Source of the DNA: Collinsella aerofaciens
GTDB taxonomy: Bacteria; Actinomycetota; Coriobacteriia; Coriobacteriales; Coriobacteriaceae
Assembly: GCA_008668235.1 (NCBI GenBank)
Contig: RQCP01000043.1
Coordinates: forward strand, 62,001 to 126,000
Length of the DNA stretch: 64,000 nt
Direction: 5' to 3'
A program made the translations under genes and the position numbers. The notes under the pieces were generated by a model that did no database searches, was not told where the DNA came from, and saw nothing but the letters and a program-made list of their open reading frames with translations. This document shows, piece by piece, positions 24,197-33,330 of this stretch (position 1 is the stretch's first letter; each line of letters opens with the position of its first letter).

Positions 24197-26374
24197 CTAG
24201 GGGAGGAGCTTCATGGCGGCGTCGTGGGCGGCGTGCTCGTAGGTGTCGTCGAGGGTTTTGAGCGGCAGCAGGGCCGTGGCCTGCGCATCGCCGCGGCGCT
24301 CGAGGGCATGGGCGATCAGCCAGTCGGCGAGTTCGGGGTTTTTGGGCAGCGCCGGCCCGTGCAGGTACGTGCCGATGACGCCCTTGTAGATCAGACCCTC
24401 AAGGCCATCGTCGCCGTTGTTGCCGGTGCCCGCGACGACGGACGTTCCGAGCGGCGTTGCCTCCGCGTCGAGCAGGGTGCGACCTCCATGGTTCTCGAAT
24501 CCCACAAAGGGCTCAGGTGCCAGATCGGTTTTGACGGCTACGTTGCCGATCAGGCGATCGGAGCCACGTACGGTTTCGGCGGCAATGACGCCCAGGCCCT
24601 CGATGCGATTTTCGCCCATATAGTACGAACGGCCGAGCAGCTGATAGCTGCCACAGATGGCAAGCAGCGAGCCGCCATCCTCAACATAGGCCGCGACCTT
24701 GTCTTTTTGGGCGAGCAGCTCGTGTGCCACGGCTAGCTGGTCGCGGTCGGAGCCGCCACCCATCATGACGATATCGGCATCGGTCAAATCAAGCGTTTCG
24801 CCCATACGGACCTCGTCCACGCGCACGGGAATGCCACGCCAGGCGCAGCGGCGCTCGAGGGCGATGACGTTGCCGCCGTCGCCGTAGAGGTTAAGGGCAT
24901 CGGGATACAGGTAGACGATGCGCAGCGGGCGCGAAAGCTCGACTGGCGCGATACCGACAGGAAGAGCGCTGCCGTCGGCACGGGCTACGGCGCGCCCAGC
25001 AACAGCGTCGGCGGTGGCGCCTTTCAGCCCGTCGAGCTCCTTGACCAGCGGCGGGAAGGCCGTGTAGTTGGCGACGGCGTAGAAGGTGTCATCGGCGGCC
25101 TCGTCTGCCACGGCGCCAATTGCCTGCGCGACGTCCGAGATAATCGCGGCATCGATGCCGGCGTACTTGAGGCGCACCTGCATGTCGTGCGCGCGCGTGC
25201 CTCCGGCAAAGGCGACAAGACCCGGCGTGTCGGCGATGCGCTCAAAGTCGACGTCGTAGATCCACGATACATCGTGGCCGTCGGCGTCGTTGTCGTTGAG
25301 GAAGAAAGCGCAGAGTCTGCCGCCTGCCGTCTTGATGGACTGGATTTGTCGATCGAAGCCTACGGGATTCTTAGCCAGGTTGGCCTCGATGGTGCGGCCG
25401 GCGATATCCCAGCGGCCCATGCGTCCGCCGGCGGGGACGTAGGCGTCGAGCGTGGGCTGCAGGTGCGCCGTATCCACGCCTAACTCATGTGCGGCAAAGA
25501 ATGCAGCGGCAACGTTGTAGACCATGTACAGGCCGTTGTAGCGTGTGGCGATGTGTACGGCAGCCGCGTCGGGCGCAGATCCAAAGACCAGGTCGAAGCC
25601 GTAGCCGTCGCAGCCGAGCTTCACGTCCGTCACGCGACGGACAAGCGCAGGGCGGGCCCAGCCGCACGAGGGGCAATGGTAGGCGCCGAGCTGGCCGTAT
25701 TGCACGTAGTCATACTCCAGCGGTGCGTTGCACTGTGAGCAAAAACGTGAGTCGCTAATGCGGTCGGACTCGGTGTTGGTGGCGCCGTCGATGCCAAAGG
25801 CAATACTCGCGTTGGGAACGCGCGCGGCAATCGAGGCACACAACGGGTCGTCGGCGTTGTAGATGAGCGTTGTCGTCGGAGAGAGCTCCAACGCATGGGC
25901 GATGACGTCTTGGGTATGGTCGATCTCGCCATAGCGATCCAGCTGGTCGCGGAACAGGTTGAGCAGCACAAAGTACGTCGGCTTGAGCTTGGGCAGAACG
26001 CGTACGGTGTAGAGCTCGTCACACTCAAAAACGCCCACGCGCTTGCCGCTGCTGGTGTGCTTAAGGCCACTGCGGGCCTCGAGCAGCGCACCCACCACGC
26101 CCGGCTCCATGTTGTTGCCGGCGCGGTTGCATACCACGGTGGCGCCGCTGGCGGCAACGGCGTCGGCGATGAGGTTGGAGGTGGTGGTCTTGCCATTAGT
26201 ACCCGTAATCACCACGCTGCGGTCGACAAGGCCAGCGAGGTCGCTCAGCAACTCGGGATCGATCTTCATGGCGATGCGGCCGGGGAGTACGCCGCCCTGG
26301 CGTTTGAGGACAGAGCGCAGTCCCCAGCGAGCGATATCGCTCGAGGTGCAGGCAAGAGATGAGCGGAGATTCAT
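24197..26374 (-). CDS. Fused lipid II isoglutaminyl synthase, MurT-GatD
   Basis: A 725-aa single chain combining both subunits of the enzyme that amidates D-Glu of lipid II to D-isoglutamine. Residues ~1-470 are MurT: Mur-ligase P-loop GTNGKTTT, a four-Cys zinc ribbon (CSQC..CPSCG) and a C-terminal domain starting near NLAKNPVGFD. Residues ~490-725 are GatD, a class I glutaminase with nucleophile Cys574 in AICGSYQ and His672 in GTYLHGP. In Staphylococcus and Streptococcus these are two adjacent genes, murT and gatD. No stop or shift separates the halves. ATG 26374 has AGGAAC before it. The gene lies 45 bases after the TPR-like gene at 26420. Confidence 0.93.
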   Translation of the reverse strand: MNLRSSLACTSSDIARWGLRSVLKRQGGVLPGRIAMKIDPELLSDLAGLVDRSVVITGTNGKTTTSNLIADAVAASGATVVCNRAGNNMEPGVVGALLEARSGLKHTSSGKRVGVFECDELYTVRVLPKLKPTYFVLLNLFRDQLDRYGEIDHTQDVIAHALELSPTTTLIYNADDPLCASIAARVPNASIAFGIDGATNTESDRISDSRFCSQCNAPLEYDYVQYGQLGAYHCPSCGWARPALVRRVTDVKLGCDGYGFDLVFGSAPDAAAVHIATRYNGLYMVYNVAAAFFAAHELGVDTAHLQPTLDAYVPAGGRMGRWDIAGRTIEANLAKNPVGFDRQIQSIKTAGGRLCAFFLNDNDADGHDVSWIYDVDFERIADTPGLVAFAGGTRAHDMQVRLKYAGIDAAIISDVAQAIGAVADEAADDTFYAVANYTAFPPLVKELDGLKGATADAVAGRAVARADGSALPVGIAPVELSRPLRIVYLYPDALNLYGDGGNVIALERRCAWRGIPVRVDEVRMGETLDLTDADIVMMGGGSDRDQLAVAHELLAQKDKVAAYVEDGGSLLAICGSYQLLGRSYYMGENRIEGLGVIAAETVRGSDRLIGNVAVKTDLAPEPFVGFENHGGRTLLDAEATPLGTSVVAGTGNNGDDGLEGLIYKGVIGTYLHGPALPKNPELADWLIAHALERRGDAQATALLPLKTLDDTYEHAAHDAAMKLLP

Positions 26375-26419
26375 GAAACCGTTCCTAACGTAAACGACAT
26401 GGTCGGGTCGAGTGCGTCA

Positions 26420-27463
26420 CTAAAATCCGTAGCGGCGCGCAAATTCCTGGGCAAGCTGCGATACATCTTCGCAGGCGTTGGCCCAGGGGGCAAAGTCGGG
26501 GGTGTCCGAGATAATGCCGTCGGCTTCCCAAACCGCCTGGTGCGAGAGGTCCCAGGGGTCGCGCGGCTCGGGTCGGCAGGGAAGGTACGGTGTCTGGTAC
26601 ATGGGATTCAGCAAGAAGAATGCGCCGCCCTCGCAGCGGTTAGCGAACTCACGCAGCGCACGCACCGCCGGACGCATCTTGTTCGTTTTGAACAAGAGGA
26701 TGGTGCGGGCGAGCAGGTACCAGGGGGAGTTCTCGAGTGCATCAGCCCCGATCTCTTCCTCGAGCTGGTGAGCCAGGGCAAAAAAGCCGTCCTGGTCTTC
26801 CAGGCGAGCGAGGGCGAGCAACACGGTGCCTGCGGCTCGGGTGGGGTAGCCTTCCGCCTTAAGGACGCGGCGGGCGTAGTTGGCGGCAGCACGGTAGCGG
26901 GCGCTCGCCATGCACAGCTGCGAGATGGCCTCGAGCGTATGAAGCCACCCGATAAGAGCCGGCTCGCTCACGGTAAGTTCTGCTGCGGTGACACCGTCGG
27001 CCAAAACATTATTGGCCCAGTAGTGTGGGGCTTCCATGTCGAACCCGGGCACGCTTTGCTGCAGGTAATCGGCCGTGGTCGCCTCGAGCTTCATCAGGTC
27101 GCCCAGGCAGGCGTCGACGGGCGTGTCCGCCAAAATGATGGCGAGCAGCTGGGCATCGAGGACATGCGCATCGATGCGGACGATCTTGAGCAGCTCATCA
27201 CGCATATCGTCGAACAGGCGGTTGCGCGTCTGCTCGAACTCCTCGTCGCTGCCCATGTCCTCGATGCGATGGAGCTCGTCGAGCAGGTGGCGATGAACAC
27301 CGGCATAGGACAGCAGCGCCTGGGCATGCTCGGACTGCGCATACTTATGAGGGTTGACGCTCACGTCGTTATGGACAAGCTCGCGTGCTGCATCGGTGAG
27401 CTCGGGGTGCGACGCCAGATAGGTGCGCTCCAGGTAGGCGGGGATGTAGACGCTCGGATCCAT
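26420..27463 (-). CDS. Hypothetical TPR-like protein, 347 aa
   Basis: Family not recognised. It is soluble and almost entirely helical. The middle (about 180-290) has helix pairs of tetratricopeptide character, such as YRAAANYARRVLKAEGYPTRAAGTVLLALARLED. The C-terminal part is richer in Pro/Trp/Tyr. Its ATG shares one base with the stop of the upstream gene (TAATG), with GGGAGG upstream inside that gene, so the two are co-translated. Both are probably transcribed with murT-gatD, which follows 45 bases later. The partner gene has a similar length and helical make-up, which suggests related scaffolding or interaction proteins. Confidence 0.7.
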   Translation of the reverse strand: MDPSVYIPAYLERTYLASHPELTDAARELVHNDVSVNPHKYAQSEHAQALLSYAGVHRHLLDELHRIEDMGSDEEFEQTRNRLFDDMRDELLKIVRIDAHVLDAQLLAIILADTPVDACLGDLMKLEATTADYLQQSVPGFDMEAPHYWANNVLADGVTAAELTVSEPALIGWLHTLEAISQLCMASARYRAAANYARRVLKAEGYPTRAAGTVLLALARLEDQDGFFALAHQLEEEIGADALENSPWYLLARTILLFKTNKMRPAVRALREFANRCEGGAFFLLNPMYQTPYLPCRPEPRDPWDLSHQAVWEADGIISDTPDFAPWANACEDVSQLAQEFARRYGF

Positions 27464-28539
27464 TAGAGGTCTCCTCCCTTAAACGGCAGGCCCTGCTCGG
27501 CCGCCCGCAGTATGCGCTCGTCGATCTGGGAACGCACGATATCGTTGGTGGCGACCCAGGCGGCAAAACTGGCGTTGTCGGGGGCGCCCAGGCCCTCCTG
27601 CAGCACCGGCGTCGCCTCGGACAGCGCAAGGACAAGTTCGTCGGTGGAGCCCACACCCACGTTGACGCGGGCATAGACGCCATCGGGAAACTCGGTTTGG
27701 AAGTAGAGCGCCTCGGCTGCGTGCGGGCACGAACGCACAAGGATACGCAGGTAGTGTTCGGCACCCTCGTAGTCCAGCTCGCGCCAGGCAGCGCTCATCA
27801 GCGCGATGAGCGTCCATGGGTCCAAGTCGCGCTCAGCGTCCTTGGGACGACGGCGCAGCGGCGTGTTGGCGAGATAGGGGACGGAGTGGGCAGAGCGAAA
27901 GCGCTTGAGTTCCTCGGCGGGGTATTCGAGCTTTGCCATGGCGAGCATCGCGGTGTGGCGGACACCAGCGGGGTCGTTGGGTGCAAAGTCCAAGCTGCGG
28001 TTTGCGGCTTCGAGCGACATGCGATAGCGGCCGCTAATGAGGGCGCGCGACGCAAGGGCGGCAAGCCAGCGCAGGTAGGGACGGCGGGTCAGGTCGCCTG
28101 CGGCCTCGCGCTCGTAGGGGTCCTGCGCCGAGGCGATCTTGAGTGCCAGGTCGTGCTCGACTTCATCGCGCTTGGATACCAAATACTGTACGTACTCCTC
28201 GTTGGAGCTGGCGGTGAGAGCGGTCAGCATGCGCTGAGCGTCCCAGTTGGCCGGATCGAGCGCGGCTGCCTCGCGGAGCATGTTCTCGGCAGCTGCCTCT
28301 TCTTGCTCGGCCTGGGTATCGTCAGGGATAAAGGGAATGCGGTAGTCGACGGCCTCGACCACCTTGGCAATGAGGTGCCCGGCGCGGTCGCGGTCGTGCA
28401 CGATGAGCGGTGCGGGGTTGCGGGTGAATTGTTCCATCAGATGCTCTACGGCGGCAGCGTCGGTGAGCGGGATATTGTCGCGGCGCAAGGCCTCAAGAAC
28501 GAGGCGATGGCAATCCTCTTGAATGGGATCGAATGCCAT
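27463..28539 (-). CDS. Hypothetical TPR-like protein, 358 aa
   Basis: Family not recognised. It is a helical protein with TPR-like repeats; for example, YRMSLEAANRSLDFAPNDPAGVRHT and YEGAEHYLRILVRSCPHAAEAL have the A/G-Y/L spacing of TPR helices. The N-terminal ~40 residues form a small helical unit and are followed by an acidic linker (DDTQAEQEEAAAENM). The ATG at 28539 has a perfect AAGGAGG; the TTG 30 bases upstream is less likely. It is the first gene of the probable operon with the 347-aa protein and murT-gatD. A role linked to cell-wall amidation is possible only by context. Confidence 0.7.
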   Translation of the reverse strand: MAFDPIQEDCHRLVLEALRRDNIPLTDAAAVEHLMEQFTRNPAPLIVHDRDRAGHLIAKVVEAVDYRIPFIPDDTQAEQEEAAAENMLREAAALDPANWDAQRMLTALTASSNEEYVQYLVSKRDEVEHDLALKIASAQDPYEREAAGDLTRRPYLRWLAALASRALISGRYRMSLEAANRSLDFAPNDPAGVRHTAMLAMAKLEYPAEELKRFRSAHSVPYLANTPLRRRPKDAERDLDPWTLIALMSAAWRELDYEGAEHYLRILVRSCPHAAEALYFQTEFPDGVYARVNVGVGSTDELVLALSEATPVLQEGLGAPDNASFAAWVATNDIVRSQIDERILRAAEQGLPFKGGDL

Positions 28540-29039
28540 GGGGCCTCCTTTGCTGCGGTTAGGGTTCAAATGTTTCTATATAAGGTTCTAGTTTACCCGC
28601 ATGTGGCACACCGGGGGTGCCGCACTTGGACTTGCACCTTTGCACCACGAAGACGGATGTCGCACAAATGTCGGCACCTTGGACGACCGAGTGGTATCAC
28701 GGTGCCGCAAACGGTCGATTTTTGGCGGCGAACGGTGCATATTTTGGAGGGGCACGGTCCTGCCCGGGATATGTAGTCAACCTTGATAAAACGTTTGCCC
28801 AGCTTGGGAGTATGAATGCCGCACAAGGGTCTTCAGGGATAGAAAAAACGTTTCATCATTGGCGGCTTTAGGTGAATAACTGACCAACCAGAACGGTAAA
28901 ATAGTGTTTGTCTGAGCGTTGAGACGTTTAGACATCGCGCATTGTCATCGCCGGCAACGCGCAAACCGGTCCTAACGGAGCCAATTGGGTGCTCCGTTAT
29001 ATACGCAAGTCTAAGAGGGGCTTGTTTAGGAGGCACAGT
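28540..29039. other. Intergenic region before the Fe-alcohol dehydrogenase
   Basis: 500 bases without a gene between divergent operons. Two copies of the palindrome AAACGTTT (28789-28796 and 28846-28853, 57 bases apart) look like LacI-family half-operators. TAAAAT at 28897 may be a -10 box. AACGGAGC and GCTCCGTT form a perfect hairpin (28974-28998) in the probable leader of the dehydrogenase mRNA. Confidence 0.4.
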
Positions 29040-30263
29040 ATGGGACGTTTTACCAATCCTCGCGATCTGTACTTTGGTGAGGGCGCTCGCCACGAGGTGA
29101 AGAACCTCAAGGGTAAGAAGGCCATCATCGTTTCTGGCGGCAGCTCTATGCGCCGCGGCGGGTTCCTGCAGGACGTTGAGGCCGACCTCAAAGAGGCCGG
29201 CATGGAGGTCAAGCTGTTCGAGGGCGTCGAGTCCGATCCTTCCATCGAGACCGTCATGAAGGGCGCAGCCGCTATGCGCGACTTCGAGCCCGACTGGATT
29301 GTTGCTATCGGCGGCGGTTCGCCCATCGATGCTGCTAAGGCCATGTGGGTCTTCTACGAGTATCCCGAGGAGTCCTTCGACAACATTATCCAGCCGTTCA
29401 GCTTCCCCGAGCTGCGTCAGAAGGCTCACTTCTGCGCCATTTCCTCTACCTCCGGCACTGCTACCGAGGTCACCGCATTCTCCGTCATCACGGATTACGA
29501 AAAGGGCATCAAGTATCCGCTGGCCGACTTCAACATCACCCCTGATGTCGCCATCGTCGACCCCGAGCTCACCTACACCATGCCCGCCAAGCTGTGCGCT
29601 CACACCGGCATGGATGCTCTGACCCACTGCATGGAGGCCTACGTTTCCACCTGCGCCTCTATGTTCACCGACGCCAACGCTCTGCACGGCATCCGCGAGA
29701 TCGTCGAGTGGCTGCCCAAGTCCTATGCTGGCGACCATGAGGCCCGTCAGCACATGCACGAGGCTCAGTGCATCGCCGGTATCGCCTTCTCCTCGGGCCT
29801 GCTCGGCATCGTTCACTCCATGGCTCACAAGACCGGTGCTGCCTTTGAGAACGGCCACATCATCCACGGTGCTGCTAACGCCATGTACCTGGGCAAGGTC
29901 ATCCAGTGGAACTCCAAGGACCCGCGTGCTGCCGAGCGTTACGCTTACGTGGCCAAGGAGATCCTGCACCTTCCCGGCGAGACCAACGAGGAGCTCATCG
30001 CTGCGCTCGTCCAGAAGATCCGCGACCTCAACGACCAGCTCAACATTCCGCAGTCCATCAAGGATTACGCGAATGGTGGCGTGAAGGTCGACGCCGAGAA
30101 CCCGCAGATGGTTTCCGAGGAGGAGTTCCTCGCCAAGCTGCCCGAGATCGCCGCGAACGCCGAGCAGGACGCCTGCACGCCCGAGAACCCGCGTGAGACC
30201 AAGGCTGCTGACTTCGAGAAGATCCTCAAGGCCTGCTACTACGACACCGACATCGATTTCTAA
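29040..30263 (+). CDS. Iron-containing alcohol dehydrogenase (butanol-dehydrogenase type)
   Basis: A 407-aa group III Fe-dependent NAD(P)H dehydrogenase. VAIGGGSPIDAAKAMW binds the nucleotide. STSGTATEVTAFSVIT, GMDALTHCMEAYVS and GIVHSMAHKTGAAF carry the active-site and metal ligands (Asp and three His). It most likely reduces an aldehyde during fermentation; substrate and cofactor preference cannot be read from sequence. ATG 29040 has AGGAGG upstream and begins MGRFTNPRDLYFGEG. It is closed by its own terminator and followed by gldA, another member of the same superfamily. Confidence 0.93.
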   Translation: MGRFTNPRDLYFGEGARHEVKNLKGKKAIIVSGGSSMRRGGFLQDVEADLKEAGMEVKLFEGVESDPSIETVMKGAAAMRDFEPDWIVAIGGGSPIDAAKAMWVFYEYPEESFDNIIQPFSFPELRQKAHFCAISSTSGTATEVTAFSVITDYEKGIKYPLADFNITPDVAIVDPELTYTMPAKLCAHTGMDALTHCMEAYVSTCASMFTDANALHGIREIVEWLPKSYAGDHEARQHMHEAQCIAGIAFSSGLLGIVHSMAHKTGAAFENGHIIHGAANAMYLGKVIQWNSKDPRAAERYAYVAKEILHLPGETNEELIAALVQKIRDLNDQLNIPQSIKDYANGGVKVDAENPQMVSEEEFLAKLPEIAANAEQDACTPENPRETKAADFEKILKACYYDTDIDF

Positions 30264-30284
30264 TCGACTCTTGTTATCGTAACG

Positions 30285-30325
30285 AGGGGCTCCGCACGTA
30301 TCTGTACGGAGCCCCTTTCTTTTTT
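30285..30325 (+). terminator. Terminator after the Fe-alcohol dehydrogenase
   Basis: AGGGGCTCCG pairs with CGGAGCCCCT, followed by TTCTTTTTT. It lies only 17 bases before gldA, so gldA depends on readthrough or a promoter inside this spacer. Confidence 0.88.
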
Positions 30326-30341
30326 AGAGAATGGGATAGTT

Positions 30342-31442
30342 ATGGCTGCAATTTTCAATAGCCCCAGCAAGTACATCCAGGGTCCGGATGAGCTGGCCAA
30401 GCTCGGCTCCTATGTCGAGCCGCTCGGTGCTAAGGCCCTCGTCATCGTGACACCTTCGGGCAAGAAGCGCGTCGGTGCCAAGATCGAGGGCGGTTTTGCC
30501 GAGGCCAAGGCCGAGCTGCTGTTTGAGGACTTTAACGGCGAGTGCTCCAAGGGTGAGGTCGATCGCCTGGTTGCGCTCGCTCGCGACAACGGTTGCGATA
30601 TCGTCGTCGGCGTCGGTGGCGGCAAGATCCTCGACACCGCGAAGGCCGTCGCCTACTACCTGGAGTCCCCGGTTATCATTTGCCCCACCATTGCTTCGAC
30701 CGATGCCCCGTGTTCGGCGCTTTCGGTGCTTTATACCGATGACGGCCAGTTCGACAAGTACCTCTTCCTTAAGGCAAACCCCAATATTGTCCTTATGGAT
30801 ACGACGGTTATCGCGGCGAGCCCGGTGCGCCTGACGGTTTCCGGCATGGGCGATGCGCTCGCAACCTATTTCGAGGCCCAGGCAACGCACGATGCCGACG
30901 GCGGCACCTGCGCTGGCGGCAAGGGCGGCATGGCCGGTCTGGCGCTTGCCAAGCTCTGCTACGAGACGCTTATGGCCGATGGCGTTAAGGCCAAGGTTGC
31001 GCTGGAGAAGGGTGCGCTCACGCCTGCCGTCGAGCATATCATCGAGGCAAACACGCTGCTCTCCGGCATCGGCTTTGAGAGCTCGGGCCTTGCTGCTGCT
31101 CATGCCATCCACAATGGCCTGACGATGCTGCCCGAGTGCCACGGCATGTATCACGGCGAGAAGGTCGCCTTTGGCACTATCGTCCAGCTGGTACTCGAGG
31201 ATGCTCCGACTGAGAAACTCGAGGAAGTCTTGGGCTTCTGCATTGAGCTGGGCCTGCCGGTCACGATGAAGGAACTTGGCGTTGCCGAGCTTACGCGCGA
31301 GCAGGCCATGATTGTTGCCGAGGCCGCCTGCGCGCCCGATGACACCATGTGCAACATGCCGTTTGAGGTGACGCCCGAGATGGTCGCCAACGCCATCCTG
31401 GGTGCCGACGCACTGGGTCACTACTACCTTATGGATGAGTAA
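30342..31442 (+). CDS. gldA: Glycerol dehydrogenase
   Basis: A 366-aa NAD-dependent, metal-containing dehydrogenase converting glycerol to dihydroxyacetone (or the reverse in fermentation). YIQGPDELAKLG is the classic start. VGVGGGKILDTAKAVA is the nucleotide loop, PTIASTDAPCSALSVLY the family motif, and the metal ligands lie in GMGDALATYFEA and the two His-containing stretches AAAHAIHNGL and CHGMYHGEKV. The length fits GldA. Start ATG 30342 lies just after the previous terminator. A truncated paralogue follows at 31569. Confidence 0.93.
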   Translation: MAAIFNSPSKYIQGPDELAKLGSYVEPLGAKALVIVTPSGKKRVGAKIEGGFAEAKAELLFEDFNGECSKGEVDRLVALARDNGCDIVVGVGGGKILDTAKAVAYYLESPVIICPTIASTDAPCSALSVLYTDDGQFDKYLFLKANPNIVLMDTTVIAASPVRLTVSGMGDALATYFEAQATHDADGGTCAGGKGGMAGLALAKLCYETLMADGVKAKVALEKGALTPAVEHIIEANTLLSGIGFESSGLAAAHAIHNGLTMLPECHGMYHGEKVAFGTIVQLVLEDAPTEKLEEVLGFCIELGLPVTMKELGVAELTREQAMIVAEAACAPDDTMCNMPFEVTPEMVANAILGADALGHYYLMDE

Positions 31443-31454
31443 ACTAAGGTAAGG

Positions 31455-31491
31455 AAGGGGCAAAGCCGACAGATGGCTTTGCCCCTTTTTT
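31455..31491 (+). terminator. Terminator after gldA
   Basis: AAGGGGCAAAGCC and GGCTTTGCCCCTT pair perfectly around GACAGAT, with six T. Confidence 0.93.
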
Positions 31492-31496
31492 GCTAT

Positions 31497-31556
31497 GGTG
31501 CAAAGTGGCCTGTCTCCAATGCACAAGTTGGTGCAGAGGGCAGGTTACTTTGCGCC
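31497..31556. repeat. Imperfect inverted repeat (REP-like)
   Basis: GGTGCAAAGTGGCCTG (31497-31512) pairs with CAGGTTACTTTGCGCC (31541-31556), 13 of 16 positions. A second small pairing, TTGG.GCA, lies in the loop. Its GTGCxxx..CCTGTC composition resembles the hairpin at 24156. Confidence 0.5.
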
Positions 31557-31568
31557 AATCGTTGTTTG

Positions 31569-31925
31569 ATGAAGGGCGGATTCTCGTATGGCGCTCCCAT
31601 GGTTTATGGCGGTCCGGGCCGGTATGTTCAGGGGCCGGGAGAGCTCTCGCGTCAAGGCAGATTTCTGTCATGGCTGGGGTGCTCCGCCTATGTCCTGTTT
31701 GACCAAGGCACCGAGGATCGACTGTGCAAACAGATCGTCGATGGATTTCTGGGCGAAGATCTAAGCGAGCCGTTCTTTAAGATTTATGACGGTCCGTGCA
31801 GCGAGATTTCCGATGTCGACCTGCAAGGTGTTGCAAATGCGGTCTTTAGTAACGAACGTAACATGGCCAACGAGCAGGCCAAGGTGACCAAACAGAAGCT
31901 CGTGCAGCTCATGTGCGAGGCATAG
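31569..31925 (+). pseudogene. Truncated glycerol dehydrogenase paralogue
   Basis: 118 codons whose first ~85 align with the N-terminal domain of GldA next door (YVQGPGELSRQG versus YIQGPDELAKLG; LGCSAYVLFDQG versus LGAKALVIVTPS). The nucleotide loop and all metal ligands are missing, so it cannot be an active dehydrogenase. It ends in an unrelated ~30-residue helical tail (NERNMANEQAKVTKQKLVQLM). No good ribosome-binding site precedes ATG 31569 or ATG 31599. It is either a decayed duplicate or a small protein reusing the fold; the first is more likely. Confidence 0.55.
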
Positions 31926-32076
31926 CTTGGCGCTTGATCGACCTTGTGCAATCGGGGCGGCGATAAGCCATGGGCTATTTGCCGCAAAGATGCGCCGTGT
32001 GTAATTTACCCGAGGCGTGGGCCGATGGCGTATCATTATCTCTTGCTTGTTTGCACTGCTCAGGGAGGGGCCGCCC

Positions 32077-33330
32077 ATGCCGCAGGAACACGATCTGTTT
32101 GATGACATTATCGAGATCAGCAAGGGTTTCGACTTTCTAAAAAACCCGCTTGGCGGTGTGACCGATGCGCTCGATCCGTCGGCGCCGCAGTGGAATCCTG
32201 CCGACTACAAGGAGCGTCCGCGTGGCAACACCATTCCGTGCCTGACCTGCAAAAACGAAAAGAGCAGCTGCACCGCGTGCATGGACGTTTGCCCGGTCGA
32301 CGCTATCGAGGTCGAGGAAGACGCTATCGAGATCCTCGACTCCTGTCGCAAGTGCGGCCTGTGCGCCGCTGCCTGTCCGACCGAGGCGATCATTTCGCCG
32401 CGCCTGGCGCCCAAAAACCTGTATGACGATATCGTCTCTGCTGCTACGAGCCACGAGACCGCCTACGTCACCTGCACGCGCGCCCTCAAGCGCATGCCGC
32501 GCGAAAACGAGGTCGTCGTTGCCTGCGTGGGCGATATTACGGCCGAGACCTGGTTCTCGGTACTGGCGGACTATCCCAACGTGAGTGTGTACCTGCCGTT
32601 GGGTGTGTGCGATAAATGCCGCAACACCGGTGGTGAGGACATTCTGGGCGAGGCCATTGCTACCGCCGAGGAGTGGGCGGGCACGGGCATGGGTCTGGAG
32701 GTCGATCCCAAGAGCCTCAAGTGCCATAAGCGCCGCGAGTACGAGCGCAAGGAGTACATGGAAAAGATCGCCCGCACCACTGGCCTTACCGTGACCAAGC
32801 TCAACCCGGCAACGGCGGCGCTGGCCTCGGTGACGCAGAAACTCAAAGCCCACCGCCACCAGATTACCCAGTTGGAGCGCACGCTCAACACCATGTGCGG
32901 CACCACGACGACCAAGCGTCGCCGTACGCTTACGCACGGTCGCCAGCTGGTGCTCTCGACGCTGCAGAACCACCCCGAGCTTGCCCAGAACATGCAGGTG
33001 AGCACGCCGGAATGCGATTTTGACAAGTGTACGTCGTGCGGCGAGTGCGTCAACGTGTGCCCCACGTTTGCCTGCGATTTGGTGGGAAGCGGTCGCTTTG
33101 CACTGGAGTCCACGTATTGCCTAGGTTGCGGAGCCTGCGTCAAGGTGTGCCCCGAGCATGCGCTCAAGCTGGTCGAGCACGATGCGTCCAATCTGGTCGT
33201 TGTCGACCCCGAGGCCGAGGAAAAGGCCGCTCAGAAGGCCAAGGCCCACGAGGAGGCCGAGAAGGTCAAGGCCGAGGCAAAGGCCAAGCTTGACAAGATG
33301 CTCGATCAGGTGGAGAAGCTCGCGGACTAG
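32077..33330 (+). CDS. Polyferredoxin-like 4Fe-4S protein
   Basis: A 417-aa iron-sulfur protein with four cluster motifs. Two are near residues 55-110 (CLTCKNEKSSCTACMDVCP, an unusual spaced variant, and CRKCGLCAAACP). Two are near 320-365 (CTSCGECVNVCP and CLGCGACVKVCP). A ~200-residue middle with further Cys (VYLPLGVCDKCRNTGG) separates them. The last ~45 residues are a highly charged Lys/Glu/Ala helix. There is no signal or membrane segment. It is probably a cytoplasmic electron carrier; the partners are unknown. ATG 32077 has GGGAGGGG before it. The gene is not in an obvious operon. Confidence 0.85.
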   Translation: MPQEHDLFDDIIEISKGFDFLKNPLGGVTDALDPSAPQWNPADYKERPRGNTIPCLTCKNEKSSCTACMDVCPVDAIEVEEDAIEILDSCRKCGLCAAACPTEAIISPRLAPKNLYDDIVSAATSHETAYVTCTRALKRMPRENEVVVACVGDITAETWFSVLADYPNVSVYLPLGVCDKCRNTGGEDILGEAIATAEEWAGTGMGLEVDPKSLKCHKRREYERKEYMEKIARTTGLTVTKLNPATAALASVTQKLKAHRHQITQLERTLNTMCGTTTTKRRRTLTHGRQLVLSTLQNHPELAQNMQVSTPECDFDKCTSCGECVNVCPTFACDLVGSGRFALESTYCLGCGACVKVCPEHALKLVEHDASNLVVVDPEAEEKAAQKAKAHEEAEKVKAEAKAKLDKMLDQVEKLAD

